In this document: positions 44,196 to 52,261 of the stretch, one piece after another
How positions within the stretch are numbered: position 1 is the first letter of the stretch
Layout: every line of letters begins with the position of its first letter
Made by a program: the position numbers and the translations under genes
Notes under the pieces: model-generated
Seen by the model: the letters and a program-made list of their open reading frames with translations, nothing else
Databases searched by the model: none
Told to the model about the DNA's origin: nothing
Origin: an uncultured Allofournierella sp.
Lineage (GTDB): Bacteria > Bacillota > Clostridia > Oscillospirales > Ruminococcaceae
Reading direction: 5' to 3'
Assembly: GCA_944382705.1 (NCBI GenBank)
Contig: CALWNE010000033.1
Coordinates: forward strand, 1 to 64,000
Length of the DNA: 64,000 nt

Positions 44196-44933
44196 TTACT
44201 CCTCTCGGCCCAGCAGCAGACGGGCGGTGGTGCTTGCGGGGGCTGCAAAGATGGAAGCGGTGTCACCCTGTTCCGCAAAGCGGCCGCTGTCAATTACCAC
44301 CATCCGGTTGCAGATGGCTTTTACCACACCAATCTCGTGGGTGATGATGATGATGGTAACACCCAGCTTTTGGTTAATGTCTTTCAGCAGTTCCAGCACG
44401 CTTTTGGTGGTGAGAGGGTCCAGGGCACTGGTGGGCTCGTCGCACAGCAAAATCTTGGGGTCGGCTGCCAGGGCACGGGCCAAAGCCACCCGCTGTTTTT
44501 GGCCGCCGGAAAGCTGGCTGGGGTAGTGGTTGGCCCGGTCGGCCAGGCCTACAAGCTGCAGCAGCTGGGCCACCCGCTCCTTTACCTGGTCGGGGTTGCA
44601 GCGTTCCAGCTTTAAGGGGAAGGCCACATTCTCGGCCACGGTTTTTTGCATCAGCAGGTTGTAGCCCTGGAACACAACGCCCATCTGGCGGCGGGCCTGG
44701 AGCAGCTCTTTGCCTTTCAGGTGGGCCAGGTCTCTGCCATCCAGCAGAATCTGGCCGCTGGTGGGCTGCTCCAGCAGGCACAGGCAGCGCAGCAGGGTGC
44801 TTTTGCCGGCACCGCTCATGCCCATAATGCCAAAAATATCGCCGGTTTCAATGGTGGTGGAAACATCATCCAGCGCAACCACCGGGCCGCTGGCGGTCTG
44901 GAATGTTTTGCTCAGATGCTTGATTTCAAACAT
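44196..44933 (-). CDS. metN: Methionine ABC transporter ATP-binding protein, short form without NIL domain
   Basis: 245 residues. Walker A GMSGAGKST, signature LSGGQKQR, Walker B ILLCDEPTSALDP and switch His in ITHEIGVV. Typical MetN is about 340 residues, because a C-terminal NIL/ACT-like domain binds methionine and shuts transport. Here the chain ends at LLLGREE soon after the ATPase fold, so this feedback (transinhibition) should be absent. ATG 44933 is used; AAGGAG lies 13 bases upstream. First gene of the operon, preceded by the T-box leader. Confidence 0.93.
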   Translation of the reverse strand: MFEIKHLSKTFQTASGPVVALDDVSTTIETGDIFGIMGMSGAGKSTLLRCLCLLEQPTSGQILLDGRDLAHLKGKELLQARRQMGVVFQGYNLLMQKTVAENVAFPLKLERCNPDQVKERVAQLLQLVGLADRANHYPSQLSGGQKQRVALARALAADPKILLCDEPTSALDPLTTKSVLELLKDINQKLGVTIIIITHEIGVVKAICNRMVVIDSGRFAEQGDTASIFAAPASTTARLLLGREE

Positions 44934-44991
44934 ATGCGTCTTGCGCTCCTTCAATCAAAATCAAATGGACTGCAAGGGCAGGCAGAAACGA

Positions 44992-45300
44992 AAAAAAGGC
45001 TGCCATCCTTGCAACAAAACAAGGACGACAGCCTTTGAAAGACTTCGTGGTACCACCTTGATTCACCGGCCCCTTGCGGGTCAAAAAACCGGCCTTACCG
45101 GCTGCGGCAGCACAATGAACCTGCTTACAGCCTGACGCAGTAACGGGCGTTCCCGTCGTGGACTTAGGGCTCCTGCCCCTCGCACACGCAGCTCCGAGAC
45201 CATGTTCAGCTTCCTGTTCCCTGCCCGTTTCCACCATCGGGGCTCTCTTGTAAGGGTCGATGCCGAAAGCCTACTCTTCTCTTCATCGCTTTTTGATAAT
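44992..45300 (-). promoter_or_regulatory. T-box leader (probably methionine-specific)
   Basis: The minus-strand leader of metNIQ. The T-box core AAGGTGGTACCACG is at 45046-45059; its TGGT pairs with an ACCA tRNA end, fitting tRNA-Met. The terminator (44996-45037, CAAGGA-type stem then U7) competes with the antiterminator. A stem I-like region with AGAGAG and GGTGG elements lies upstream, and GAACATGGTCTC near 45197-45208 offers ATG as specifier codon. Uncharged tRNA-Met would allow read-through into metN. The specifier assignment is inferred. Confidence 0.88.
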
Positions 45301-45306
45301 GAAATT

Positions 45307-45335
45307 ATCATACAGGAAGGGAAAGGGGTTGTCAA
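45307..45335 (-). promoter_or_regulatory. Consensus sigma-A promoter of the T-box metNIQ operon
   Basis: TTGACA (45330-45335), a 17-base spacer and TATGAT (45307-45312) on the minus strand. Confidence 0.85.
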
Positions 45336-45374
45336 GTGATTTTTTTGAAAAATTGGAACATTGCTAAAGAAGAA

Positions 45375-45460
45375 TGCCAAAAGTTTAGCCAAAGGCCTGG
45401 GGCAGCACCGCATAATTTTAGATGGTGGAGCTATATGAGCTTCCCCGGAGCCTTTTGGCA
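45375..45460. other. Candidate structured RNA/DNA element
   Basis: Closing arms TGCCAAAAG (45375-45383) and CTTTTGGCA (45452-45460) pair perfectly. Inside are GGGG/CCCC (45399-45402, 45443-45446) and two inner hairpins: CACC/GGTG (45406-45409, 45424-45427) and AGCT/AGCT (45429-45432, 45438-45441). This makes a three-way-junction-like fold. No frame, promoter or known riboswitch motif is recognised. Confidence 0.45.
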
Positions 45461-45483
45461 TAAAGTGTGCTGTTACCCCAGAT

Positions 45484-45514
45484 AAAAAGCCCCCTGCACA
45501 CAAGGCAGGGGGCT
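45484..45514 (-). terminator. Terminator after the amidotransferase gene
   Basis: AGCCCCCTGC (45488-45497) with GCAGGGGGCT (45505-45514), and a U-run on the minus strand from A-run 45484-45488. Confidence 0.85.
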
Positions 45515-45555
45515 GGTACAGCAGGCACTTTGCAAAAAATGCAAGGGTGCAGCGA

Positions 45556-46677
45556 TTAGTTGTTTTCTTCCCAGATGGGATGCTTGAGCACCCAGCGGCC
45601 GTACTCGTCCTTACGGAACAGCTCGGTGTTGTAGAACTTGTCCAGAATGGCCCAGAACTCGCTCTCGGTATAGCCGCAGAATTCGCAGAAATCCCGTACA
45701 CACAGGGGGTCCAGTGCGCCGTCCCGCTCTCGAATCATGGGGATGGCCTCCTCACGGGTGAGCATACCATACCGGATATAACGGGCGGTGTAGTCGGTGG
45801 CAGCGGCGTGGCCGAACTTGGGGTATTTCAGCCAGGAATGAACCAGGTAAGCCCGGCTATCAATCTGGTCGAAATTTTCCACATGATGGCGGCGGTCCCA
45901 CTCGTGGGTCAAGTCGTGGAAGCCCCGGCTCTTGGCCAGCTGGTAGTTTTTAAAGCTGTTCCAGGGCAGGAAGTAGCTCATATAGAAGGGGTCCAGCTTA
46001 GCCAGCTCCTCGCTGGTGGGGGCCTTGGTGAGGGCCAGGTCGTTGGCGCTTACGCCGTAGCTGAGCAGTTCTTCTTCCGGGAAGCCCACTGCCACGCCGT
46101 TTTCAATCTGATCCCGGGCAGAGTAGGTTTCCTCGTCGGCGTTGCCGCCGTACTCAAAGCTTACATTTTCGCCGTAGCACAGCAGCGGAGTGTTAAATTT
46201 CAGGGCCATGTGCAGAGGGAAGGTGTAAATTAGGCGGTCCACATACCAGGTGGGCTTGCCGTGCTTTTCAAAAAAGGCACGCATCAGGGTTTTTTGAGCC
46301 TTGATGTTGGGCTTGCAGCTGATGATGGTGCAGCCAAACTCCTCGCTGATGTTTTTCAGGTTGTGCTTGCCTGCTTCGGTCATGGGGAAGTTGTCCTCCA
46401 CGCTGAACAGGATGGGGTTCATCTTCATGACTTCTTTCAGAATGTACACCTGAAAGTGGCTGTCCTTACCGCCGGAAACAGCAACGGCACAGTCATAGCC
46501 GCCGGGGCCGTTGCAGCCCCGGTACTTATCGCACAGGGCTTCAAATTCCTTCCAGCGGGCATCCCAATCCACCTGGCTGCGCTGCTCGTAATGGCGGCAG
46601 GCGCTGCAAACGCCTTCTTCGTCAAAGATAATGCCGGGCCGAGTGCTGGGCATGGTACATTTTTTGCAATATTTCAT
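45556..46677 (-). CDS. N-acetyl sugar amidotransferase (PseA/PtmG-like)
   Basis: 373 residues. A PP-loop ATP-pyrophosphatase with VAVSGGKDSHFQ near residue 66 and N-terminal zinc-type cysteines CKKC and CSAC. It ends VRDFCEFCGYTESEFW. Family members in Campylobacter (PseA, PtmG) and Pseudomonas (WbpG) convert an N-acetyl group on a bacillosamine-like sugar or nonulosonate to an acetamidino group. The legionaminic acid genes on the other strand make an acetamidino-legionaminate plausible. ATG 46677 has GGGAGGG upstream; it is monocistronic with its own promoter and terminator. Confidence 0.9.
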   Translation of the reverse strand: MKYCKKCTMPSTRPGIIFDEEGVCSACRHYEQRSQVDWDARWKEFEALCDKYRGCNGPGGYDCAVAVSGGKDSHFQVYILKEVMKMNPILFSVEDNFPMTEAGKHNLKNISEEFGCTIISCKPNIKAQKTLMRAFFEKHGKPTWYVDRLIYTFPLHMALKFNTPLLCYGENVSFEYGGNADEETYSARDQIENGVAVGFPEEELLSYGVSANDLALTKAPTSEELAKLDPFYMSYFLPWNSFKNYQLAKSRGFHDLTHEWDRRHHVENFDQIDSRAYLVHSWLKYPKFGHAAATDYTARYIRYGMLTREEAIPMIRERDGALDPLCVRDFCEFCGYTESEFWAILDKFYNTELFRKDEYGRWVLKHPIWEENN

Positions 46678-46695
46678 GATGTCTTTCCCTCCCTT

Positions 46696-46750
46696 TTGAA
46701 GTTCAACTTCAATATTGGTCAATTATAGCATGGCTAAAAACCGATTGCAA
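46696..46750 (-). promoter_or_regulatory. Promoter and palindrome before the amidotransferase gene
   Basis: TTGCAA (46745-46750), a 17-base spacer and TATAAT (46722-46727) on the minus strand. A perfect 17-base palindrome, TTGAAGTT-C-AACTTCAA, at 46696-46712 lies in the early leader and could be an operator. Confidence 0.7.
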
Positions 46751-46814
46751 ATAAAATTGCCGCCCGGCTGGAGATTTTACATTTTGCCCATAAATCACCC
46801 CAAAAAACATAAAA

Positions 46815-46838
46815 ACCGGGGAACCAAAGCTCCCCGGT
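46815..46838 (-). terminator. Terminator after the flippase gene
   Basis: ACCGGGGA (46815-46822) with TCCCCGGT (46831-46838), and U's on the minus strand. Confidence 0.75.
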
Positions 46839-46845
46839 CGGTTGG

Positions 46846-48078
46846 TTAATCGGCTGCAAACTGCTGGCGGCAGCGGCCCAGCAAAAATAGCAGAAGGGCG
46901 GCAGACTGCACCCCAATGCCCACAATGGTGGCATAGGCAGCGCCGTACACATCAAAGCGGGCAATCAGCGGTACACTTACAGCCAAAGCGGCAAAAAGCC
47001 CGGCCAGATTGCCCAAAATCAGCCCCTTCATGGCCCGTGCAATGGTTAAAAGGTGGCAGAGCACGGTGGCTAGTACGGTGCACACGGTGGCCAGTACCAG
47101 CGGCTGAAGCAGGGGGGTGTACTGGAGCACCTCCGGGGTGGCAGGGTACAGGATGCAAAGGCCCCACCGGCCCAGCAGTGCCACACCCACAGCTCCCGCT
47201 GCCCAAAGAGCAGCCAGGGCAAGCCCCAGCATCCGCAGGCCCCGGTAAAAACCAGCTTTGTCCCGGCTGGTCCACAGCCGGGCAAAGGTGGTGATAAAGG
47301 GAACAAACAGGTAGATAACCGCCACCTGTAAAATCATCACCGGCAAAAACACATTGTTGAAATAGCCCATTTTTACCGTGCCCAGCTGCCGTTCGCAAAA
47401 ATACCGGGGCACCGATGCAATGGTGGTGTTGAGGGCTGCGTACACCGCCAAAGGAAGGCACTCTGTGAGCAATGCCAGGGTGGTGGCACCGCCGGTGCGC
47501 TGCAAATCGGCCCTTTTTTTAGCCAGAGGCAGGTCCACCAGCAGCACATACGCCCCGTTGAGAGCTGCCAGCAGGGCCAGAGTGAGCACTAAGTTTTTGG
47601 TAAAAAACAGTCCGCCGCTTACCACCCCGGCGGTTACCAAGCCGCGCACGCCGAAGCTGATGCCCACCAGATCCATCCGTTCGGCCCGCTGCAAAAAGGC
47701 GTGCCATACATCGGACCAGCTTTCCACCAGACGGTAGGCGGTGTACAGCAAAATCACCCACCGCTGCTGGGCGGAGTAGCTGTTTGCCAGCGCAAAGGCA
47801 AGGCAGCCAAACCCGGCCACGGCCAAGGTAACCCACCGGCTGCGCAGATAGGTGCGGTCGGTGTATTTGCCCTCCAGGTCAGACACCTGAAAGGTGCGCA
47901 TGCCATAGCTGGCCACCGAAAGGCAGACATTGGAAATGGTCATGGCGGTGGCCAGCATCCCGTTGGCCTGTGCCCCTGCCAGCGCCGTAACCAGCAGGGT
48001 GATGGCAGCCTGGCATACATAAAACAGCAGGCTGCCCAGGGTGTTGAAAATCAGGTTGCGGCGCAGTTGCTGCTCCAT
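46846..48078 (-). CDS. Wzx-type polysaccharide flippase (MOP superfamily)
   Basis: 410 residues with about twelve TM helices. It begins MEQQLRRNLIFNTLGSLLFY, typical of the PST/Wzx group that flips lipid-linked glycan units. Mid-protein IASVPRYFCERQLG is a conserved Wzx-like block. ATG 48078 is chosen; a TTG one codon earlier also fits. It starts three bases after the glycosyltransferase stop, so the two are translationally close. The flipped unit is presumably the nonulosonate-bearing glycan made by this locus. Confidence 0.88.
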   Translation of the reverse strand: MEQQLRRNLIFNTLGSLLFYVCQAAITLLVTALAGAQANGMLATAMTISNVCLSVASYGMRTFQVSDLEGKYTDRTYLRSRWVTLAVAGFGCLAFALANSYSAQQRWVILLYTAYRLVESWSDVWHAFLQRAERMDLVGISFGVRGLVTAGVVSGGLFFTKNLVLTLALLAALNGAYVLLVDLPLAKKRADLQRTGGATTLALLTECLPLAVYAALNTTIASVPRYFCERQLGTVKMGYFNNVFLPVMILQVAVIYLFVPFITTFARLWTSRDKAGFYRGLRMLGLALAALWAAGAVGVALLGRWGLCILYPATPEVLQYTPLLQPLVLATVCTVLATVLCHLLTIARAMKGLILGNLAGLFAALAVSVPLIARFDVYGAAYATIVGIGVQSAALLLFLLGRCRQQFAAD

Positions 48079-48081
48079 CAA

Positions 48082-49407
48082 TTACTGCCCGCCTTTCTGC
48101 ACAAAGGGGCGGATTTTATCCTCCATGGCCTTGATTTGCTGGGGGGATACATAGGCTTTTTCGATGTAGCCGTAGATGCGCTGGGCAAAGTCTGCCAGGC
48201 CCTTATGAAAGAAGAATACCTTTTTGGGGGGCAGCCGCAGGGCAAACAGGCCGTGAACTCCCAGCAGTGCAAAAAATTTCAGCCAGTTGAAATGGGGCTT
48301 GAAGCCGGGGCCCATGGGGTTATCCCGGGCAGGCTCCAAAAGCACCTGCTCCAGCAGGTCGGCCATTCGCAGGTAGGCGGGCCGGGGGCTGGGGTCAAAG
48401 TAACCCTCAATCACCTCTTTGGCAATGGGGAAGGGGGGCTGCTTGTTGGCCATGGCCTCCACAAACTCCTGGTAGTTGGTTACATACCGGGCACCGGCAT
48501 AAATCACCGGGTCGTACTCATGTTCAATGGGAACCGGCCGCAGAATATGACAGCTCTTGCCGGCCATATACACCTCCGCAATGGCGGTGCTCATCCAGAT
48601 GGAGATGGAATCCGCTGCGTGAATCCAGTCCTTTACCCCATAAGCAAAAATCACATGGAAATTGGGGTGCTTTTGGGCCAGCTGGGTAAGCTGCGGGCTG
48701 TTCCACTCGCTGGGGTGGCGGCGGTACACCAGCTCCACCTCCGGGTGCTGGCTCAGGTAGGCGTCAAACCAGGCCAGAGTCTGCTCCATGCTCACCCGAT
48801 TGGTGGCGGCAAAACCGCTGAAGTCGGTACCGGCCATCTGGCTCAGCTCCTTGACTTCCTGCTCGGTCATGCTGGCATAGCCAAAGCTGGAAATATACAG
48901 GTGCAGCTCCTTGCTGGCATCCAGGCCAAACTCGGCGCACAAATCCTGCTTGTCCTTAAAATAGCCTGCAAATTCTGGCCGCAGAAAATCCATCATCACA
49001 GCACCGGTCACAGGGCAGTTTTTAGGGTCCATGCCGTGGTTCACCAGCCGCTGGGCAGTCCGCTGGCCCCAGCAGGTCTGCACGCAGCGCTTGGCGTTGC
49101 CGCTCATGTTGAACCACTCGCCCTCCTCCTGAGTGTCGCTGAGCATCTGCTCCCAGTGCAGGTTCACAATTTTATCCAGCCGGCCCACATTGTTGTATAC
49201 ATGGCTGTTGATGGCCTCGTTGTCGTACATACAGCTGGCCACCAGTACCTTGGGCTTTTTATAGGTAAAATACCGGAGCTTCTTCCGGTCCAGCAGCTGC
49301 CGGATCTCCACCGTGTAGCCCCGCCGTTCCAGCTCCAGCTTGAGCAGCAGGTCGCTTTCGTATTCCCGTACAGTGTGTTCGTATAAAATCAAAAAATCCA
49401 GGCTCAC
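48082..49407 (-). CDS. Surface polysaccharide glycosyltransferase-like protein
   Basis: 441 residues from GTG 49407, which has AAAGGAGG 8 bases upstream. It starts SLDFLILYEHTVREYESDLL, like surface-carbohydrate proteins of GT-B fold. Later blocks are LVYRRHPSEWNSPQL and SISIWMSTAIAEVYMAGKSC, reminiscent of the CDP-glycerol/polysialyl-type transferase fold where a nucleotide sugar is bound. The C terminus is amphipathic and basic, possibly membrane-bound. It resembles what databases call BFO_1060-type glycosyltransferases, but I cannot confirm. Donor and acceptor unknown. Confidence 0.7.
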   Translation of the reverse strand: MSLDFLILYEHTVREYESDLLLKLELERRGYTVEIRQLLDRKKLRYFTYKKPKVLVASCMYDNEAINSHVYNNVGRLDKIVNLHWEQMLSDTQEEGEWFNMSGNAKRCVQTCWGQRTAQRLVNHGMDPKNCPVTGAVMMDFLRPEFAGYFKDKQDLCAEFGLDASKELHLYISSFGYASMTEQEVKELSQMAGTDFSGFAATNRVSMEQTLAWFDAYLSQHPEVELVYRRHPSEWNSPQLTQLAQKHPNFHVIFAYGVKDWIHAADSISIWMSTAIAEVYMAGKSCHILRPVPIEHEYDPVIYAGARYVTNYQEFVEAMANKQPPFPIAKEVIEGYFDPSPRPAYLRMADLLEQVLLEPARDNPMGPGFKPHFNWLKFFALLGVHGLFALRLPPKKVFFFHKGLADFAQRIYGYIEKAYVSPQQIKAMEDKIRPFVQKGGQ

Positions 49408-49435
49408 AATCAAACCTCCTTTTGGTTGGGGGCAC

Positions 49436-50392
49436 TTAGCCCAGGTCGATGAACAGCTGATTGACCCAAACCGGCAAACCATACCGTTCGTCCAGATGGA
49501 AGCCGTCAAAAAACTGGGTGTCGTCCTCCATGGCGGGGCGGTTGTCCCACTCGTAGTCCAAAACCGCAAAGCCCAGCTGTGCGGCCTGCTGGTGCAGCTG
49601 GGGCAGCACGGTTTGCTCCATCTGCTGGGTAATGGACTGGGGCTGACCGTATACATCGCAGATTTCGGTTTTTACATTGTCCGCCATGGGGGCAAGCACA
49701 ATGGTAAGTTCTACCCCCAGCTGCTGGCAGCGGGCCGCTGCTTCATACAGACGGTCCAGCTGCTCCTGGTTTACCTGCCAGCTGCGGCATTTGGTGGCCA
49801 GGGCCTGAGGGTACTCTGCCAGCAGGGTGTGCACCGGGTAAACGGTGCCATCCTGGGCGGTGTAATCCTGGGGATAGACCCAGTCGCCGGTTTCCTCGGC
49901 GTCGGTTTGGCCGGTGACAATTTGCTGGATGTTGGTGAGCATATTCACATTGTATTCCAGGTTAAACAGGTAGGCAAAAGGGTTGGAAAGGGTTTGCTCC
50001 AGGTTGCTCATCCGGTCGGTATCGTAGGAGTCGTTGATGGTATAAAAGGAAAGCCCAAACACCACCTGCTGGGGGATGTGGCCGCTGTCCAGCACCCAGT
50101 TCAGCAGGTCGATGCACTCCCGCAGCGAAGCGCCGCCAAAGGCCAGGTTTTGCCAGTCCTCGCCGCTGACCTGCTGCACCTGGGCCATATCAAAATGGGC
50201 ATAGCGGGAGTCCCCCAGTATCAGCCGCTCTCCCGGCTGACGCTGAAATTCCTGCAAGCGGCTGATGGGGGCCTGGCTGTTGGTGGTGGCGTGCAGGCCA
50301 AAATAGTTGTTGGGGTCAAAGGCTGCAAACAGGCAAAAGTAAGCCAGAATGGGAGCCAGCAAAAGGGCAAGGCATTTGAGGATGTGTTTCAT
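49436..50392 (-). CDS. SGNH-type protein, partner of the second MBOAT
   Basis: 318 residues. An N-terminal signal anchor (ILKCLALLLAPILAYFCLFA), then an extracytoplasmic domain with RLILGDSRYAHFD (GDSR nucleophile block), NLAFGGASLRECIDLL (Gly block) and FFDGFHLDERYG (DxxH block with catalytic Asp/His). All catalytic positions of an SGNH esterase/transferase are therefore present. It lies 24 bases downstream of the MBOAT gene, as in DltB/DltD and AlgI/AlgJ pairs. Start ATG 50392 with AAAGGA. It probably transfers acetyl groups to the locus glycan. Confidence 0.85.
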   Translation of the reverse strand: MKHILKCLALLLAPILAYFCLFAAFDPNNYFGLHATTNSQAPISRLQEFQRQPGERLILGDSRYAHFDMAQVQQVSGEDWQNLAFGGASLRECIDLLNWVLDSGHIPQQVVFGLSFYTINDSYDTDRMSNLEQTLSNPFAYLFNLEYNVNMLTNIQQIVTGQTDAEETGDWVYPQDYTAQDGTVYPVHTLLAEYPQALATKCRSWQVNQEQLDRLYEAAARCQQLGVELTIVLAPMADNVKTEICDVYGQPQSITQQMEQTVLPQLHQQAAQLGFAVLDYEWDNRPAMEDDTQFFDGFHLDERYGLPVWVNQLFIDLG

Positions 50393-50416
50393 GAAAAAAT
50401 CCTTTCTGCACGGGAG

Positions 50417-51985
50417 TTAAAAGCCGCCGTAAGCAAAGCTGCCGCCCCCAAAGCCGCCGCTTTGCATGATAAGGCCCGCAAAGCTAAGCAGGACCAGGGC
50501 GTAGTAAAGCACCCACCGCAGGGCAGGGCGCTGGGCTTGCAGCACCAGTTCTTCGCTTTTGTTTTTAAAGTGGAAGTTTCGCTGCCAGTCCAGCCAGAAG
50601 GCAAGGCCCAGGCTCAGGCAGACCATAGCAACCCAGGCGGCGGCCATCAGCGGATTGGCATAAAAACCGCCGTAGATGGCTTGCAGGCTTTCCGCTGCAA
50701 AGCGGCTGGGGCTCCAGTTGTGAAGGATGCCGGCCAGAATGGCCAGGGCCTCCCCAGCGCCGTACCGTGCGCCGGAAGGCTGGCCAATGCCGCTGCCCAT
50801 GGCAAAAAACACCATGCTGAAGTTCCACAAAAGGAATACGCCTGCCCGTTTGGCCCAAAGCTGGCTGGCAGGGGCTTTTTTGCTGGGCTTGCCCAGTTTT
50901 TGATGAATCAGTTCTTCCCCTACCCGGTAGCCAGCCTGGAGCAGGCCCCAAATCACAAAGGGCAGGGTGTTGCCGTGCCAAAAGCCGGACACAAAGAACA
51001 CCACAAACACACAGAACACCGGGGAGAACCGGCTGATTTTGCGGCCCAGGACCGGCAGCTTGCTTGCATCTGCCCATACCAGCGGGGTAAAGAGATAATC
51101 CTGGAGCCAGCTGGAAAGGCTGATGTGCCACCGGCTCCAGAAGCCGGAAAAGTTGGTGGCAAAAAAGGGCGTTTTAAAGTTTTTCGGAATCTCCAGCCCC
51201 AGCAGCAGGGCGCTGGCCCGTGCCATCTGGGAGTAGCCCACAAAGTCGAAGTACAGGTACAAGGTGTAACCCAGCACGGCCGCCAGCAGGGCAGGGCCCC
51301 CATGGCCGGAAATATCCCCAAACACCTGGCTGGTGTACATCATGAGTACATCTGCCACGGCCACCTTTTTAAACAGGCCCAGGGCAAACAGCTGCAAGGC
51401 ACGAATGGTGCGCCCGGCATCAAACTGCTGGGGGGTGTGCAGCTGGGGCAGCAGTTTGCGGGCCCGGCAGATGGGCCCGGCGGTGATGGTTCCAAAAAAA
51501 GTAAGGAATGCAGCCAGATGCACAAAACCGGGTTCCGGCTCCATATCGCCCCGGCGCACATCAATCAGGTAAGAGAGGGCCGCAAAGGTATAAAAACTAA
51601 TGCCCAGCGGAAAGGGCAGGATTTGCACAAAGCCCGGCGCAAAGGGAAGGGCAGCCACGGTGAGGTTGTAGTATTTGAACAGTGCCAGTACCGCCAAAAG
51701 CGCCACTGCTGCACCTGCAAGCAGCCGGCTTTTGCCCCGCTGGCTGGTGCAGGCGGCAATGGCAAGCCCCATGCGCCACACAAACACGCACACCGCCAGC
51801 AGCACCACCAGAGGCAGCAGCTGCCAGCCAAGACCAAAGGATTGGGCCGAGGGGCGGTTCAGCCAGTAAAAGAGCAGGCTGAAGGCCAGCAAAAAGCCGG
51901 ACTGTGCCTTTTTGGGTACCGCTTTCAGGTACAAAAAGGCCACAACGGGCAGACAGGCAAGATAGGATAAACTTTGAAAACTCAA
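50417..51985 (-). CDS. MBOAT family O-acyltransferase of the glycan locus
   Basis: 522 residues with about eleven TM helices. MBOAT signatures: FPLGISFYTFAALSYLIDV, YLYFDFVGYSQMA, FWSRWHISLSSWLQDYLFTP and SGFWHGNTLPFVIWG with the catalytic His. I prefer TTG 51985, which gives the family start MSFQSLSYLACLP with AAAGGA 12 bases upstream; ATG 51997 touches that ribosome site. First gene of the leftward operon. It is longer than and clearly different from the MBOAT at 1093. Confidence 0.9.
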   Translation of the reverse strand: MSFQSLSYLACLPVVAFLYLKAVPKKAQSGFLLAFSLLFYWLNRPSAQSFGLGWQLLPLVVLLAVCVFVWRMGLAIAACTSQRGKSRLLAGAAVALLAVLALFKYYNLTVAALPFAPGFVQILPFPLGISFYTFAALSYLIDVRRGDMEPEPGFVHLAAFLTFFGTITAGPICRARKLLPQLHTPQQFDAGRTIRALQLFALGLFKKVAVADVLMMYTSQVFGDISGHGGPALLAAVLGYTLYLYFDFVGYSQMARASALLLGLEIPKNFKTPFFATNFSGFWSRWHISLSSWLQDYLFTPLVWADASKLPVLGRKISRFSPVFCVFVVFFVSGFWHGNTLPFVIWGLLQAGYRVGEELIHQKLGKPSKKAPASQLWAKRAGVFLLWNFSMVFFAMGSGIGQPSGARYGAGEALAILAGILHNWSPSRFAAESLQAIYGGFYANPLMAAAWVAMVCLSLGLAFWLDWQRNFHFKNKSEELVLQAQRPALRWVLYYALVLLSFAGLIMQSGGFGGGSFAYGGF

Positions 51986-52053
51986 GGTAAATACCATTCC
52001 TTTATCTGAATAATGGGTGCAGCCCAGGGCTGCGGCAAAAGCTCTAATCATCT

Positions 52054-52082
52054 ATTATAATGGCTAAAAGCGGCACTGTAAA
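52054..52082 (-). promoter_or_regulatory. Promoter of the leftward glycan operon
   Basis: TTTACA (52077-52082), a 17-base spacer and TATAAT (52054-52059) on the minus strand, back to back with the legB promoter. Confidence 0.75.
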
Positions 52083-52116
52083 GAACCGGCCCTGGGGCAA
52101 ATGCCATGGGTTTTTA

Positions 52117-52145
52117 TTGAAATTGCAGCCGGGTTATACTATAAT
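52117..52145 (+). promoter_or_regulatory. Promoter of the rightward leg operon
   Basis: TTGAAA (52117-52122), a 17-base spacer and TATAAT (52140-52145). Confidence 0.75.
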
Positions 52146-52159
52146 GAAAGCTGTATAAG

Positions 52160-52200
52160 CTGGCTTGGTCTGCCAGAAAAAGGGCGGCAGACCAAGCCAG
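52160..52200 (+). promoter_or_regulatory. Strong hairpin in the leg operon leader
   Basis: A perfect 15-bp stem (52160-52174 with 52186-52200) and an 11-base loop, right after the promoter and with no T-run. Perhaps it protects the 5' end of the message or binds a regulator. Confidence 0.6.
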
Positions 52201-52261
52201 TGCGCATGAAAAAATCCGCAGGGCAGCGGCTGCGCCCTGTTGCAAAGTAAGGAGAACACGC

